Positions 45,963 through 58,814 of a DNA stretch of 64,000 nucleotides are shown here, piece after piece. Under the pieces are notes generated by a model. It was not told the DNA's origin. It made no database searches and saw only the letters and a program-made list of their open reading frames with translations. The position numbers were made by a program, and so were the translations under genes. The DNA is from Orientallactaga sibirica (taxonomy: Eukaryota; Chordata; Mammalia; Rodentia; Dipodidae), in the NCBI GenBank assembly GCA_036365145.1, contig JAEOAD010000015.1, positions 13,695,501 through 13,759,500 of the forward strand, written 5' to 3'. Positions within the stretch are counted from its first letter, which is position 1. Every line of letters starts with the position of its first letter.

Positions 45963-46711
45963 AGTATGTATAGACTGTAGAGTACATCATAGACTGCAGT
46001 CTGTTACCTGGATACCTTCTCAATTTTTTATTACTGAAATAACTGTACTTTTGATGATTTTAGAAGAACAAATCATGACAATTCAGTTCGTTGTTTTTAA
46101 TTTTTCTTTCATATAATATAGCTTAGAGTAAAAAGAAAGAAGTGAAAGTCTGTTGCAAGTCTTCTACATGGTCAGGAGATAATTCATGAAAATCTTTTGA
46201 TTTCCTGATTTAAGAAAAAAAAATGAAAGCAACTAGTATTCTTTCTCATTCTTTGGAAAACTCCAGTGGTGAGGCGATGCCTCAGAACTGTGGCAGTTAT
46301 CTTGTGTCCGTGAGAAAAATCCCAGCAAGGTACAGAAGTCATGATCCAATGCTAAACAAATGTCCATCTTCAAACTCCTTGTATGTGAGACATATAAACT
46401 CTCTGTTTAAACCATTGTTTGTTGGAGTTTTCCATTAGTCATTACCAAGCAAAGCAGATAGACAAGGAAATAGAATTTTTTCTCCAGTAGACAAAAGGAG
46501 CCATAGGAAAGTTTAATCACTGTTTAAGATTGGTTTAAAATGAAAAGGGATACATTTATATTGTGAAATTTTCAAGAAGCCTCCTACTCTGTGTTAAACC
46601 TTCCTGGTTTCTACCATACATGCAGTTAGTTTAGAAGGAGTTAAAAATAGCACGACCGATCAGCTTTGTGGTATGTGAGACCCTGTCATGGTGTTAAACT
46701 GCTGAGTTCTA

Positions 46712-46772
<61 letters not shown>

Positions 46773-48210
46773 AGAGAGAGAGAGAGAGAGAGAGGGGTGG
46801 GGAGGGAGGGAGGGAGGAAAGGGCATGAGGGGTCCCTCAGTCTCACCAATGCCATATCTTGGAAGTAAGTACTAGGAACGGAGAGGAAACAACAAGAAAT
46901 TAGTGCATATTTTGCAAAAATAAGATGGTGCTATATAGCTCACAGTGTGGTATTATATAATTTCTTTTAACCTAATGATATGTTACAGATTCAAAAGTTC
47001 CTCAGGGGAAGCAGGATATCTTAACCTGGGAGCTGTATGGAGAGAAGATTAAGTTGCCAATATTGAGAAACCTATAAACAGGTGGTGACTAAATTCAAAA
47101 ATCCTCTCCTTTTATGGATAAGTGAATGGAGAAACAGAGGTATTGGTAACTTCCCAAGTACAGGTTCTCTGCTAGTAATTTTCATCAAAGTCCAACCCTT
47201 TTGCAAGATTATTCTCATTTTTCAAATGAGGACATAGAGTCTCAGCCACAATCGGAACCCAGTTAGATCTGACCCAAAGGCCTAGGCTGGTTCACCAAAA
47301 CGTGGGTTTGCATTTTCCAAGGGCTTCTTGTCAAAACCATCCTATTTTCGTGCAGCTAAAATGCCAGTATCTGAATTCCCTCAGGCAAGGGAGAATGCAA
47401 AGTGAGAACCTACAGCTTCTCCTCCTGGTGGGCCTGTAATGAAGAAGTGGTTTGGCTGTGATCCCATGGGATAAACACCCACTTTATGTCTGACCAAAGC
47501 CCAGGGGTGAGGCAGAAACACATTGGCAGGAGTCAGCAGGATTGGACGGAAAGGCAACGGAAGTGCCAAGTTGAGCCCCTCAGGCTCACTTCCCTGCTGA
47601 CTGTTAGGCAAAGACAGAGGTGGCTCCAAAGCTTTTGGGAAAATGATAACTGGCAAAACTCATACCGAGTAGTAATTATACTGTCAGGAGCACTACCTCG
47701 TGCTAAATGCCAGGAAGATCTGCCAACAGGATTGATTGTGAATATGTAATTTGCTGAACATTGTTAAGCCAATGTTTGCCTCAACTAGGAAGTCTGACAT
47801 CAGGGCAGTGTGAGCTCGAATTTGTTCACTGTCTTTCCTATGAACCTCCAGAATGGTGTTGGCACAACTACAATGCTGATAAAAGAGACCATTGAATGTT
47901 CTGGGGCCCTCAGTTATAATTACACCCCAAAGGCTTTGATCACACAGAAGAACCCCCTGATGTAAGATCTTCTGCACCATTCTCTCTATGGTGTTCTATA
48001 CCAGTTCAGAGGCTGGCTGAAACTGTGACTTCTCCATGAAGCCATTCAGATCAGCCACCTTCCAACCATGTTCCACCTCTTTGCCTCACTCCACTAACCT
48101 TGCAGGACTTAATTATTTGTACCTCTTCCCATGTACTCAGGGGCTTGCTTTTTTTAGGGGAATAGGACAAACACTTGCTCATTAGTTTACTATTATTATT
48201 ATTATCCTTA
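45963..48210. other. Unique intronic sequence with one complex microsatellite
   Basis: Contains the AT/GA tract at 46714-46820 and a MIR-like remnant near 47195-47290 (TCATTTTTCAAATGAGGACA). No gene seen. Confidence 0.45.
46714..46820. repeat. (AT)n-(GA)n-(GGGA)n compound microsatellite
   Basis: 56 bp of perfect AT, then about 23 bp of GA, then GGGA-type repeats. The GA part with its flanks may be the remains of an inverted B2 tail. Confidence 0.9.
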
Positions 48211-48214
48211 TTAT

Positions 48215-48518
48215 TACTTATTTGAGACTGGTTCTTATGTAGTTCAAGATGACCTTGAACTCACTATGTAGCTAAGGTTGCCCTTGAAGTCCTGATAGTC
48301 TTTGTGTGTGTGTGTGTGTGTGTTTCTCCAGGTAGGGTCTCACGCTAGCCCAGTCTAACCTAGAACTCCAAGCTTGCTTCAAACTCATGGCAATCCTCCT
48401 ACCTCAGCCTCCCAAGAGTGCTGGGATCAAAGGTGTGTGCCAACACACCTGGCCTCATCCCCTTGCCTCTATCTTCCAAATGCTGGGACTTCAAATATGA
48501 ATCACCACACCTGGTTCT
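48215..48518 (-). mobile_element. B1 copy interrupted by a second B1
   Basis: An older inverted B1 (GAGACTGGTTCTTATGTAGT ... CTTGAAGTCCTGATAG at 48221-48300, resuming CCTTGCCTCTATCTTCCAAA at 48462-48518) is split by a younger B1 at 48319-48454. Joined, the two outer parts run in consensus order. Confidence 0.75.
48319..48454 (-). mobile_element. Inner B1-like SINE with (GT)n tail side
   Basis: TTTCTCCAGGTAGGGTCTCA, CTCATGGCAATCCTCCTACC, GAGTGCTGGGATCAAAGGTG and CACACCTGGC, preceded by GT repeats at 48302-48322. Confidence 0.85.
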
Positions 48519-49103
48519 GGTGTCCAATTGATCTAACCCATAGCCATTAAATGACAAAACTAGTTATTTTTGTGGGATGAATAAATGAATCACTAGGAAG
48601 GTAGAGATCCTTCCACGTTACTGGCATCTGGGTGAACAGTGAGAAGATGAGTGGATGAGTGGCAGATCCATCAGTCTGTCCAGTGCAGTGATGAATAGAG
48701 GATCGTCCTGCATATGGCCCCAACTTCTGCATAGGGAGGAGCCCTTAGAATTCAGGTGAGTGAAGAGTGTTCAGCATGAAGGAAAAATTGCACTGATTAT
48801 TCTGAGAAGAGTCCGATGATGAGCAAACAGGCCCAGAGAAGAGATGTCTATTGTGAGGTCTGATGAGCACTAGTGCTGGGGCTGACACTAGAACTTTGAT
48901 GTCCAGCCCAGAGCCAACTTAGCTACCTAGGCTGCTGCTGTGTACCATCCTGTGGCCACCATCCTTATATGGATACAATGAACACAGGGATGTAAGTTTC
49001 CTAAGAATTTCTCTATTTTAAAATTGATTTCTTTGTTTTTTACATTGCCTGCTTTTTAACTTCAGTTACTATTTGCCATGCACTTAATCAAACAATCCCT
49101 TGG

Positions 49104-49400
49104 GGCCAGGCGAAATGGTTCAGTTGGTAAAGTGCTTGCTAGGTGTGATGGTCCTGTGACTATGATCCTAGTGGTAGGAAGATGGAGACAGGTGGAACTC
49201 TGGGGCGAGCTGGCTAGCAAGACTAGCTGAGTTGGTAAGCTCCTGGTTCAGTGAGAGACCCTACCTCAATAATGTGGAGAACAATACTGAGAGGCAGCCT
49301 ACATTGATCTCTCACATCTGTATAGGTACACACATGCACACAGACACGCATACATGCACTCATTCACACCGTGTACACATATACATGCTATGAAAGAAAG
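49104..49400 (+). mobile_element. B4-type composite SINE
   Basis: GGGGCCAGGCGAAATGGTTC head, AGTGGTAGGAAGATGGAGAC, TGGCTAGCAAGACTAGCTGA and GTGAGAGACCCTACCTCAAT, ending in a CACACA-rich tract. Confidence 0.75.
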
Positions 49401-50980
49401 TGTGGCTGAAGATTAGAAGTCCTTGAGTAGGTGACATCTTTGTACAATTATGTCCTTTCTTCTTCTACTTAAATTGCCCCTCCTGGCCATTGGGGGACTT
49501 TGATGGATTGTGGGGAAATTATGTTGTAGTGTGAAGTATGAACTTCAGAAAGAGAGAAGAGAGAGAAGACAGTGAGATGGTAGTTTCAGAGTGAGGATAA
49601 AGAAGGAGTGGGCTGGCTTAAAGAGTAAAGACAACGAGCTTCATGGTAGAATTTGATGTCATCTCTGTGTCCTCAGAACTCAGGACTGGGCCTCGTGACT
49701 ACACTGAAGAAAGGCTTTGGGACTCTACTAAGTGACTGAATAAGTTATAGGGCAGATGTACCTTGTGGGGAGGGAAACCATTGCGGTTAGGGTCTGGCTG
49801 TCTCCTTGCAGCAACATACTAAGCCTAGTGGTAATGAGAGAAGGTTCTCAGAGTCATCTTGAAGCTTTTTCAGAGTTCACATATGTGGCTCTAACCCCCT
49901 TTATACTGAATCAGAAGTGAAGAGGAATGAGCCTTACCAGGCATGGGAAAATGAAAAATGCATACCTCTAAACTTGAGGAATCCCTCTTTTAGTCTCTTC
50001 CTGCCTGCCAGTCTCTTCTGAGGTGACCTGACACTGGCTGTAGATTCGTGTTTGCTAAGGTCTTGTGGGGATGACTGCCTTTGAGGTCCAAATCACAGGA
50101 AACATTACCGGGTGCCCTACATCAACCACAATGCCATACTCTGATGATGCTCCTGCTGGGTGCTCCTGAAAGGCGAGGACTCTTCACCTTTCAGAGCACT
50201 TTGGGAAGGGAGTTTCTTGCTCAGCAATGTTGATGACTAATCCCTCTGGCAGCCCCAGAGATCACAGGGTGTTAAGTAGCCTCTGGGGCCATTTATACTT
50301 CCCTTCTCAGGGTAGAGATGCTTCAGCCACCCAAAATGACAATTATCCATAGAAATTGTTTTCCTAGAGGTGGCCAATATCAAAGAATACAAGCATTTTC
50401 ACACACATCCATCCCTGTCTCACCCTTGACACCATATGCACCATATGCACATGATGAGTGAAGGTTGAAATCAATTTCTCATCCCTAGTGAATGATAAGG
50501 TCAGCTGTGCCTTGTCCGCTGGTGTGATGTTAAATTTGGACTACAAAGAAAGTTTTTCTTATAGGCTCTAAAATCTCACCATGGTGACCTTGGTTTTCCT
50601 GGCAAAACAACTATGTGTGCTAAGAGGATGTCCACATTCAATGTAGTCATTATGTTAGTATAAATAAATCGAATGGAACAATTTGAAGGAGCTAGTTTGG
50701 ATGATGGCAAGTGAAGTGGGAGGGGAAGGGTGAGGAAAAATGGCAGGCAATAAGACAGAAACATGCAACTGGAGCTGCTGGAGAACATCATTGTCCTCTT
50801 CACAGGGCTGGTAGTTGGGTTTCACACTTGAGGCAGGGGAGGAGGGATAGTGGAAGAATTCACCTTCTGGCCAAATTCACACCACATTTCCTGGTTAAAG
50901 CCTGCCCTCAAAGCATATTCTCCATAGTCTGAGACATGGCCGGATCACCTTCATTTTACCTCTGTGCTGGGTCCCTTGGC
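49401..50980. other. Unique intronic sequence
   Basis: No repeat or exon recognised. Confidence 0.45.
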
Positions 50981-50984
50981 TCAA

Positions 50985-51135
50985 TAACTAACATCCTCAT
51001 CACAGAGCTGTGGGCGAGGCAGTGCTATTCCTATCATTGAAATGAAGAACCTGAGGCTCAAAGAGCTTATGTCACTCCCTCAAGGTCACACAGTAAGTCA
51101 GTGCTGGGAAGTCAGAGGTAGAGCCTGTTCCTAGG
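50985..51135 (-). mobile_element. MIR element
   Basis: AAATGAAGAACCTGAGGCTC and CCCTCAAGGTCACACAGTAA are the inverted MIR core. Confidence 0.75.
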
Positions 51136-51139
51136 TCAG

Positions 51140-51345
51140 CCATTCACTATTAGGGTGGCCTTAGACATGTCACCTTCTCTCTTTGAGCTTCAGTTTTCTC
51201 ATCTGTACAGTGGAGATTGTTACAGCACCCAGAACTGAAAGCTATTGTATACATTAAATAAATAACACACAGTATAGGACTCAGGCTGGCACAGTAAATT
51301 CCTGGTGATATTTGCTAGGCTTGTTCTTAGTAATACTCAACACTC
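51140..51345 (+). mobile_element. MIR element
   Basis: CCTTAGACATGTCACCTTCT, GAGCTTCAGTTTTCTCATCT, GTACAGTGGAGATTGTTACA and a degenerate 3' end to CTCAGGCTGGCACAGTAAAT. It lies head-to-head with the previous MIR. Confidence 0.8.
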
Positions 51346-53380
51346 TAGGGATCCTGCCTACTCTTTTTATCTTAGGATGCACACTTGACATATAGTAGAG
51401 TCTCAAGAGATATTGGCTCCCTTTCATTTATCCTTCCTCTATGTTCTGAAATAATGTCACAATGGCCTAGCTTGCATTATGGAGAAAAGCTTTTCATCAG
51501 TCTTAGGAAAGGAAGCCAACTCTAACACCTCAGGATCAAGACAGAGTTAAAGGTCTCCAAGTGTAGCCCTTGCCTGGCTGGAGTTCACAGAATGATTCCT
51601 TGGAAACACACAGTGGCAGTGCAGCACCAAGTCCCTCTCATCCACATGCTTCCAGCCCCACGTCACTGACACATCACCATCGAGCATCACCTTCTCTGTC
51701 CTCAACAGGGCTGCTCTGATAAAGGGCTGACTAATGGGCAGGAAGGGGACATTTTGCCAATGTGTTTGTTTCCATTAGATTACAGATGTATTTTTAGAGT
51801 GCCTGAGAAATATCCAGGGTCTGTCCTTGCAGGATGATTTTGTTGACTGAGACTAGAAAGCAATAAATCTTAGTGAAAAAAAAAAAAAAGATAGCAAATG
51901 TTTCCTGTTGTCCGAAATCCCTTATTTTCTTTGTTACATGCTTCATTGTGTTAAGTTGGGGCTAGAGAATTGTTTCTGAGACATCTTCCCAGAGCCTCTT
52001 CCAAGGGCCACTCCATACCTACCTCACTGTGTCATCACTGGCAGTTTGCTTGATGCTGACTTACACTGATTGAACTTCCAGATGGCAGAGACCACAACTG
52101 CTGGCTCCTCTCGTTTCCCAGATCTTAATTTGGGGGTTTCATTAAGTAAATGCTCAATATGTTTAATGAATGAGTAGATAAGTGGGTGGACAGACAGGTA
52201 AATGCATGGAATATCAAGGTTAGTCATTCTGAATCAATAGGTCTTACTCCAAATGTGACTATAGGTCTGAGCACTTGTGTCTAAGCATCTCCAGCCCATT
52301 GCTGGTCATTATGTGTTCCTCATTCCATGCCCTATTTTCTAATGCCACCCCAGGCCTCCTGCTATATGATACTCAAGTCGCACAGGTAAATGAATGGTCC
52401 TGCCACCAAACTGAGATGAGAGAAACAGGAACCTCAGTCATAGTCTGCCAGTCAAACAACATACTCTGTTGGGCTGCTAATGGGGGTGGGTTATCAATGC
52501 TGGCAACAGGTGCAAGGAGAGAGCAGAGTTGATAAGACATCTTTCATTGTCACATTATAGATCATAGTTTCTCATGTTTTTAACATAGGCCTCACTGCCC
52601 ATAGCGTATGAAGTGAACATTCAGTGGGACTGTTCGGGTCTCATGCACATCCAAGCACAGGGGGCTTCTATGTGTAACATGAGCAGCAGAGCAGAGTCTA
52701 CCTGTCCAACCTCATCCATTGGGGGTAGGGCTTGAGTAGCCACATTGCTTTTCTCCTCTACAGTTTCTGTCTTTCTCCTTTTCTCTACCCACAGTGCAAC
52801 ACTAGTAAGCCATTGGGGGTCACATGAGTCAGAGCAAAACCAGGAGGGGAGGAGACAGAGTCTTGATGACTGGCAGAGCAGGGCTGCCAGACCAACTTGG
52901 GTTCTGAAGGAGAGAAGTACAATTTTCTGTCCTGCTGAAACCACAGGAATCTCAATCGCACTGAGTTGTACTTTAATCCTCTTTGATCCTAAGTAAGGGA
53001 TCCATATAAAGGAATGGAGTATATAGATGTACATGCATAATCATAGTTGTGCACATGTATCCAATCATATATACATACAGTCATCAGGCTCTTCACATTT
53101 CCTCCATGAATTCAACTGAGTTTTAAGCCTTCATGGGAATCATTTATCCATATGAATGATATATATTTATATTTATATTTGTATTTGTGTGTAAACACCT
53201 TTGAAATCTCAAAAATCAACAAAAAGTTTGATTCTTCAGAAAGTGGTCATTGTTACCTGATATGTCATTATAATTATCTGTCAATCAGAATCCTCAGTTA
53301 GCCAGCACCTTCATTAGTCTGGCTACGAAGATTTGTGTGCATGTGTGGGTTCACATGTGTGTAGGCATGCACATGTGTGC
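51346..53380. other. Unique intronic sequence
   Basis: No gene. A run of A residues at 51877-51889 and short degenerate repeats only. Confidence 0.45.
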
Positions 53381-53381
53381 A

Positions 53382-53385
<4 letters not shown>

Positions 53386-53413
<28 letters not shown>
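53386..53413. repeat. (GT)n microsatellite
   Basis: Fourteen GT units, at the CA-rich end of the adjoining minus-strand SINE. Confidence 0.9.
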
Positions 53414-53415
<2 letters not shown>

Positions 53416-53417
53416 TG

Positions 53418-53690
53418 TGGAGGCCAGAGGTTGACATTGGGTAGCTTCTTTGATTTTCTCCACCTTATTTATTAAGACAAGGTGTCTCACTTTGAATTTA
53501 GAACTTGTTGATTTAATTAGTCTAGGTAGCCAATTTGCTGCAGGGATCCCCTTTCTTCCCAAGTGCTGGGATTATAGCTACACCTGCTTGGCCTCTCCAT
53601 GGGCTTTAGGTATCTGAACTCAGCTCTTCATGCTTACTTAGCAAGTGCTTATTGACTGAACCATGTCCTTGACTATGAAGATTTTTATAT
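53418..53690 (-). mobile_element. Composite SINE (B3/B4 class)
   Basis: GGAGGCCAGAGGTTGACATT, CTCCACCTTATTTATTAAGA, CAAGTGCTGGGATTATAGCT and GAACTCAGCTCTTCATGCTT, ending near GACTGAACCATGTCC. Same family as 19767-19972. Confidence 0.65.
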
Positions 53691-54608
53691 TGAGATAGCT
53701 GTCTTGGGTGTTTGATATAACCACTTGTAAATGTCACCACCATGTCCTCATCCTGAAAGCTGAACAGACAGCAGTCCCAACTCTCTATACCCCCAGGATA
53801 TTCCTAAACTCTTCCCAGTTGGTCTGGTCTTATGTAATCTCTCCCAAAGCCAGCTAGAACCTCATCCAGTGAGTTTCCCTGGCAACCCAGCTGTGTCATC
53901 TTGAAAGATGTCTCCCGGCACGGGCTTCCGAGTCTGCCAGAGATTTGACTGGGGCTGAATTGTGAAGCCACAACATATTAGCTGCAACACAATGTCATCA
54001 TTGATCGTGCTCCTGGTAGACTTGTCATATTGTTTAAAAGAACATGGATAAAAATAAATCCTGCCCTGAGTATGCAGTGAGACTTACTTAGAAAGCAGAC
54101 AAAGCTATCTATTTTGGGAGACTATCTATGTCTTTTATAGTCTCTCTACATTTCTTCTAAAAGAAAATCCTTTCAGTATTTTTTTGGAATTTTTTGAAAA
54201 TCTCATTACCAACTCAGATATAAGCAGCCTAATTTTTGTCAGATAGCCTTTTTACATTTTATCTTTTCATTTCCTTGAGAAAATAGTGTTTAACAAAGTT
54301 CATTGATGGGCAATTTCCTCATGTATTCATAAGAAGATTAGCTAGATATTTCACAGGGATAATGGGATGTTATGTTGTCCTGTTATGTTGCATTGTCTTC
54401 TACTTACTTAAGCATTCTATATGGAGGGGCAATTCTGAATCTCTCTAGTTTATTGCTCTGAATGTATTGTTTCAAAATGTTTCATTCTTTCATTTTTTCT
54501 TTGAATTTAATTTTGCTTAAGCTATAAGACATCCTTTATGCATTTATTAATTCATTATCTCAAATAATTAACTTTTGTTTTTGATTGGTAGAGATATATA
54601 AATGAAAA
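53691..54608. other. Unique intronic sequence
   Basis: A/T-rich towards the right; nothing recognised. Confidence 0.45.
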
Positions 54609-55018
54609 GGGGGCTGGGAAAATGGGCTAGTGGGCAAAGTGCTTGATATACAAGCCTAAGAACCTGAGTTCCAGTCTTTAGCACTCATGTAAAATGCTGG
54701 GAGTGGTGGCATGAACCTGTCATCTTAGTGCTGGTGACATGGAGTCAGGAGGATGCCTAGAGATTACTGCTAGCTAGTCTTATTGAATTGGTGAGCTTCA
54801 GGCTCAGTGTATCAAAGTGGTGAGTGACTGAGGAAGACATCTGTCATCAACTTCTGGCCTCCATATACACATATACACAAATGCACATGCATACACACAT
54901 GTGCACCCATACACATACAAACATGCCTACTCACACATGTACACCATACAGAAACATTGTACACCATACACACAAATATACCGTACATACATACACACAC
55001 ACATGCAAACAACAGCAA
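54609..55018 (+). mobile_element. B4-type composite SINE with long CA-rich tail
   Basis: GGGGCTGGGAAAATGGGCTA head, ATGCTGGGAGTGGTGGCATG middle, CAACTTCTGGCCTCCATATA, then about 150 bp of degenerate ACACAT repeats. Confidence 0.75.
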
Positions 55019-55861
55019 TAATGACAGAAGAAAACAAATGAAAGAAGAAGCAGAGATGAAAGGTAGAGGCCCTGTCCTTGAGGACAGTTGGAGAGAGAAA
55101 GAGCCATGGTGTCAAGTGACCTATACTATGGAGATAGTCTGTATGGCAGAGATCTTGTGACAAGCCACACAATTTAGTTCCACTTATAAGGGAAGAAGTG
55201 GAGGCCTCATTTCCCTCTGCCACTCACCTCCTACCACTCTCTTCCTCATCCCCTTTCCTCAGTCAAACTAACCTTCTTCCTGCCCCTTCAGCATGCTATT
55301 TACTCCCATCCTTGTCTTCTTACTATTTTTTATTCATTGCTACATCTTTAAAATAAAGCAAGAGATTAAAAAAATCCTTTTATACAGCCACAGATATTCT
55401 GGGCAGGAAGTATGGCAAGGATCTCTAATCCCTCTCTCTGAAACTGAGAGCATGTAACCCCAAGAGGTTTGTAACTGGCTCAGACTCCACAGTTTGTTAG
55501 CAGCAGGTCCTAAACAGGCCTCAGGCTGCCTGACTCTCTCTTCTGGGCATTTAGCTGGGTGCTTTCCCCTGCAAGAACCCAACTCAGAATGGCTTCACCT
55601 ACAAAGAGTTCATTATCCCAAACAAAATGTGGTTCAGGTAAAGCCAACCTGTCCATCCTCTCACATCCCAAGGGGCTCCTACACGCCTAACCACCCTGCC
55701 TGGACATTTTCCTGGGACTTGGCTTTGCCTAGAGCATTTTTGCTCAGTCAGCATGACACTGTACAGCAAGGGATTCAAGGGCAGAGAGATTTCTTCTCTC
55801 TGGGCTCACAACCCCAGCCATCAACCTCACAGGGAGTAGGCAGTTTAGGGTGATTGCAACC

Positions 55862-56462
55862 CTGAAAGTAAAACAGCAAGAAGATCTCCACTTTGCTAGA
55901 GATCAGAGTATGATCTGACTTCTTATCTCTTCCCTAGATCTGTTTTTCCATAAACAACCTGGGCCCTTCCTGGGAGGGAGCTCCCTCTTAGGATTTGAAT
56001 CAAATCCTAACATTTTGGTTGGTCAAACTTAGATCCCAGAACTTGGCATCATGGCTGCCCTCTTCCCAAGACAGCCCCTAGCCCAGACCAATCAGCTGTC
56101 CTTCTGGTGCACCTGTTATAAATATGCTTGGGGGGCAAGGTCTCTGTGCTGCCTGACCTTTCCTGAACCTCCAGCTTCTGGTGAGTTTCTCCTCTGCTCT
56201 GTCCAGCTGGGCTGAGCCGAGGGGGGATCCCCTCAGCCCTTACTTCCCACATGGGCTCTTTACCCCTCCTGCTCTCCACATGGCAGGAGCTCTTTGAACT
56301 TTCTTTTCTGTCCTCTCCACGGTTTTACCAGGCCCACCACCCGGGCTCTCAAGACATGTGGGTGTCTTTCCTTGGTTCTATACTTCCCTAAAAAGATATA
56401 ATAATTTAATAATTATTCTTCTCTGTCTTACTGTATTCAATTCTTTGATTAAAATTATACAC
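55862..56462 (+). mobile_element. Probable solitary ERV LTR
   Basis: A CCAAT box at 56088-56092 and a TATAAATA box at 56117-56124 stand 29 bp apart, followed by a C/T-rich stretch (GACCTTTCCTGAACCTCCAG) in the layout of a retroviral U3-R-U5. The unit may begin at TGAAAGTAAAACAG (55862). A B2 starts at 56463, and GGCGTTGGGGTTCAAGGACT after it (56760) may be a displaced U5 end. No viral gene is present. Boundaries and family are inferred. Confidence 0.45.
56117..56124 (+). promoter_or_regulatory. TATA-box motif in the putative LTR
   Basis: TATAAATA with a CCAAT box 29 bp upstream. Spacing and neighbours fit an LTR promoter; activity is unknown. Confidence 0.45.
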
Positions 56463-56725
56463 GAGGGCTGGAGAGATGGCCTAGCAGTTAAGGTACTTGT
56501 CTGAAAAGCCTAGGGACTCATGTTTAACTCTCCAGGTTTCACATAAGCTAGATGCACAGTGACACAAGCATGCAAGGTCTCACATGTGCATAAGGGGATG
56601 CACACATTTGGAGTTCGATAGCACTGGAAGCCCTGGTGTGCCAATTCTCTCCCTCTCGCTCTTTTGAATAAATAGAAAAAGGCCAGTCTGTTGGGCTTGC
56701 CTCAAAATAAATAAATAAACAAATT
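56463..56725 (+). mobile_element. B2-like SINE
   Basis: GGGCTGGAGAGATGGCCTAG head, GTTTAACTCTCCAGGTTTCA B-box region, CACATTTGGAGTTCGATAGC body and an AAATAAATAAATAAAC tail. Confidence 0.9.
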
Positions 56726-57156
56726 AACAATCAAACAAACAAACTATCCACAAACCTAGGCGTTGGGGTTCAAGGACTTTCCTGAACCCCTAGCACCCTG
56801 TTACAGACCAGATTCCCTGCAGGGCTCCTGTACCAGACCAGCCTTATCCCATTGCTTTTCTTCCCACATAGGAGCCAAGTCAGCTGGACCAGGCTGGGTG
56901 GAGTATTGGGGAAGGCTGGTTCACATGCCTCAAAAGCCAAGACAGCCTCTCTACTGCCAAGGGAGGGACAGTTACCCAGAGCAGGCAGACTTGAGGCTGC
57001 ACCAAAAGGAACAAGCCTAGAGGATCTGAGTGGTGCAAGCACACAGTGAGCCCAGCATCTTCCCTACATGCTATGTGACCATGCCCCAGTCATGAAGAGA
57101 GCATTTATCACCACTTATTAAAGATTTGAGTGGTAGGTGTTTATAATATGAGTATT

Positions 57157-57420
57157 GTATTAGTTACTTTTATAGTAATTAGGATATAATACCTGAAAAG
57201 AAAGCACCCTTAAGGGAAGAAGGGTGCATGAGTTGTGAGGATATAGTTCATTATGGAGGTGGATAGCTCTGTGGTATCAGGGAGCATGAGAGAGTTTTTA
57301 GCTGCTGAACAGTAAGCAGAAACTGATGCAGCCTAAAGGTTCCTCAGCCTCCCCAAGCAGCACCACCGGCTGAGGGCACAGAACCTGTGGGGGCATTTCA
57401 CAATGAAGTCATAACAGATG
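57157..57420 (-). mobile_element. Rodent interspersed repeat, class unresolved
   Basis: GTATTAGTTACTTTTATAGT, TAGTTCATTATGGAGGTGGA and GGGGGCATTTCACAATGAAG follow the same order as the repeat at 39225. Confidence 0.45.
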
Positions 57421-58810
57421 TGACACATCCTTCTGCAGCTGTGGGGTCTGGAGAGAAAAGAATTGAATGTCCTGCCCATGAACTTCCAGTTCCTCAGGGA
57501 CAGAGCAGGATCCAACAGATAGACCTCAGTCCAGAGCTGTTTTGTAGCAGCTGTCTTTCCAGTGGTTACCAAACAGGATTCAGAACTGCTATATGGTCTT
57601 GTGATAGAGAGCCCTAAGGCCAAGATGACAATGTAAGGAACTTCATCTCACAGCTTTATGCCATTTAGTGATAAAAAATATATACATAGGAAAAGTCCTC
57701 CAAATATACAAAGGTCAGCATTGATCTTGCTCTGTCCCCAAAGATGCATTGAATGACACTGATAAGAGCCTGCTTATCTTTGCTTTTAACCAGAAGCATA
57801 GTGAGCATCTTCATTTCTGAGAGAAAAGCCAGTGTCAGTGTCAGAGTCATGGAGATAGCCTGATTGGCCTCCACAGGAATACCCATGTTACTGGTTTTGC
57901 CCTTAAAGTCAGTAAATCCACTCTTGTCTCAGCAATTCCCCATGAACTCCTCTTTGGATAGGGCCAGGAATAGGGGCCCAGGACAGGCTGGCTCCCAACT
58001 CAAGGGGTGGCACAGGGCAGACAATTCATGGGAACTGAACCCAATTACACAACAAAGGAGACAGACCTAAAGGAAAATCACAGCAAATCCTGAGCAAAGT
58101 CCCATCTGTCCAAGGTCAGGCTCTTCCCTCCCCTGTTCGTCCTGCTCACCACCTGCTCTACTTCCTGTCTATATCTGTTGAGAACCTCAACCCCAGCTCC
58201 TGCCACTCCATCTTCCCAGGAGGCCCTATCAGACCCTCCCCATTACCTGCTCTGTCTATTCCCCTCCTCTGAGCTCCTGAGGCCGAACTCACCCGCAGTC
58301 TACCTTAGCTCAAGACTCTTGCCTCTTTTGAAGGCTTTATGTTCCTTTATGGTATGGGTTGTCCTAACCTCTGACCATCCAGTGTTGTTTCCAGATCACA
58401 CACATAAAAACTTGATGAATAACTCACTCAAGTTTGTCCTCAGTTATTTGCTGAAGGGCACTGCCAGAGTTCTTGCAGCTTTTTCTCTAAGTCACTAGGA
58501 TCATGGGAGAGGAAAAATGAAAAGTAACTTCTTGTTGGTATTGGTTGCTCTTCTAAGAATTCCATTCAAGCCACTAGAGTTCCCACCCTCATCTAACACA
58601 TCCAGGCAAGGTTTGCATGTCAGCTATCTACCTAGAAAACCATCTGGTGGCCTTGTGTACAACATTCAGGATTTAGGACTTTTCTGACATCAGTGGCCTT
58701 CTGTGAAGTGAACCCATTCATATCTCTACCCTACTTTTATCCTGACACATCTCTTGTTATCTGACATTTCAGCCAACACAATGACTAGTTCTTATATGTA
58801 CCAACCCCAT
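57421..58810. other. Unique intronic sequence
   Basis: C/T-rich around 58110-58330; no gene or repeat clearly recognised. Confidence 0.45.
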
Positions 58811-58814
58811 GTCT

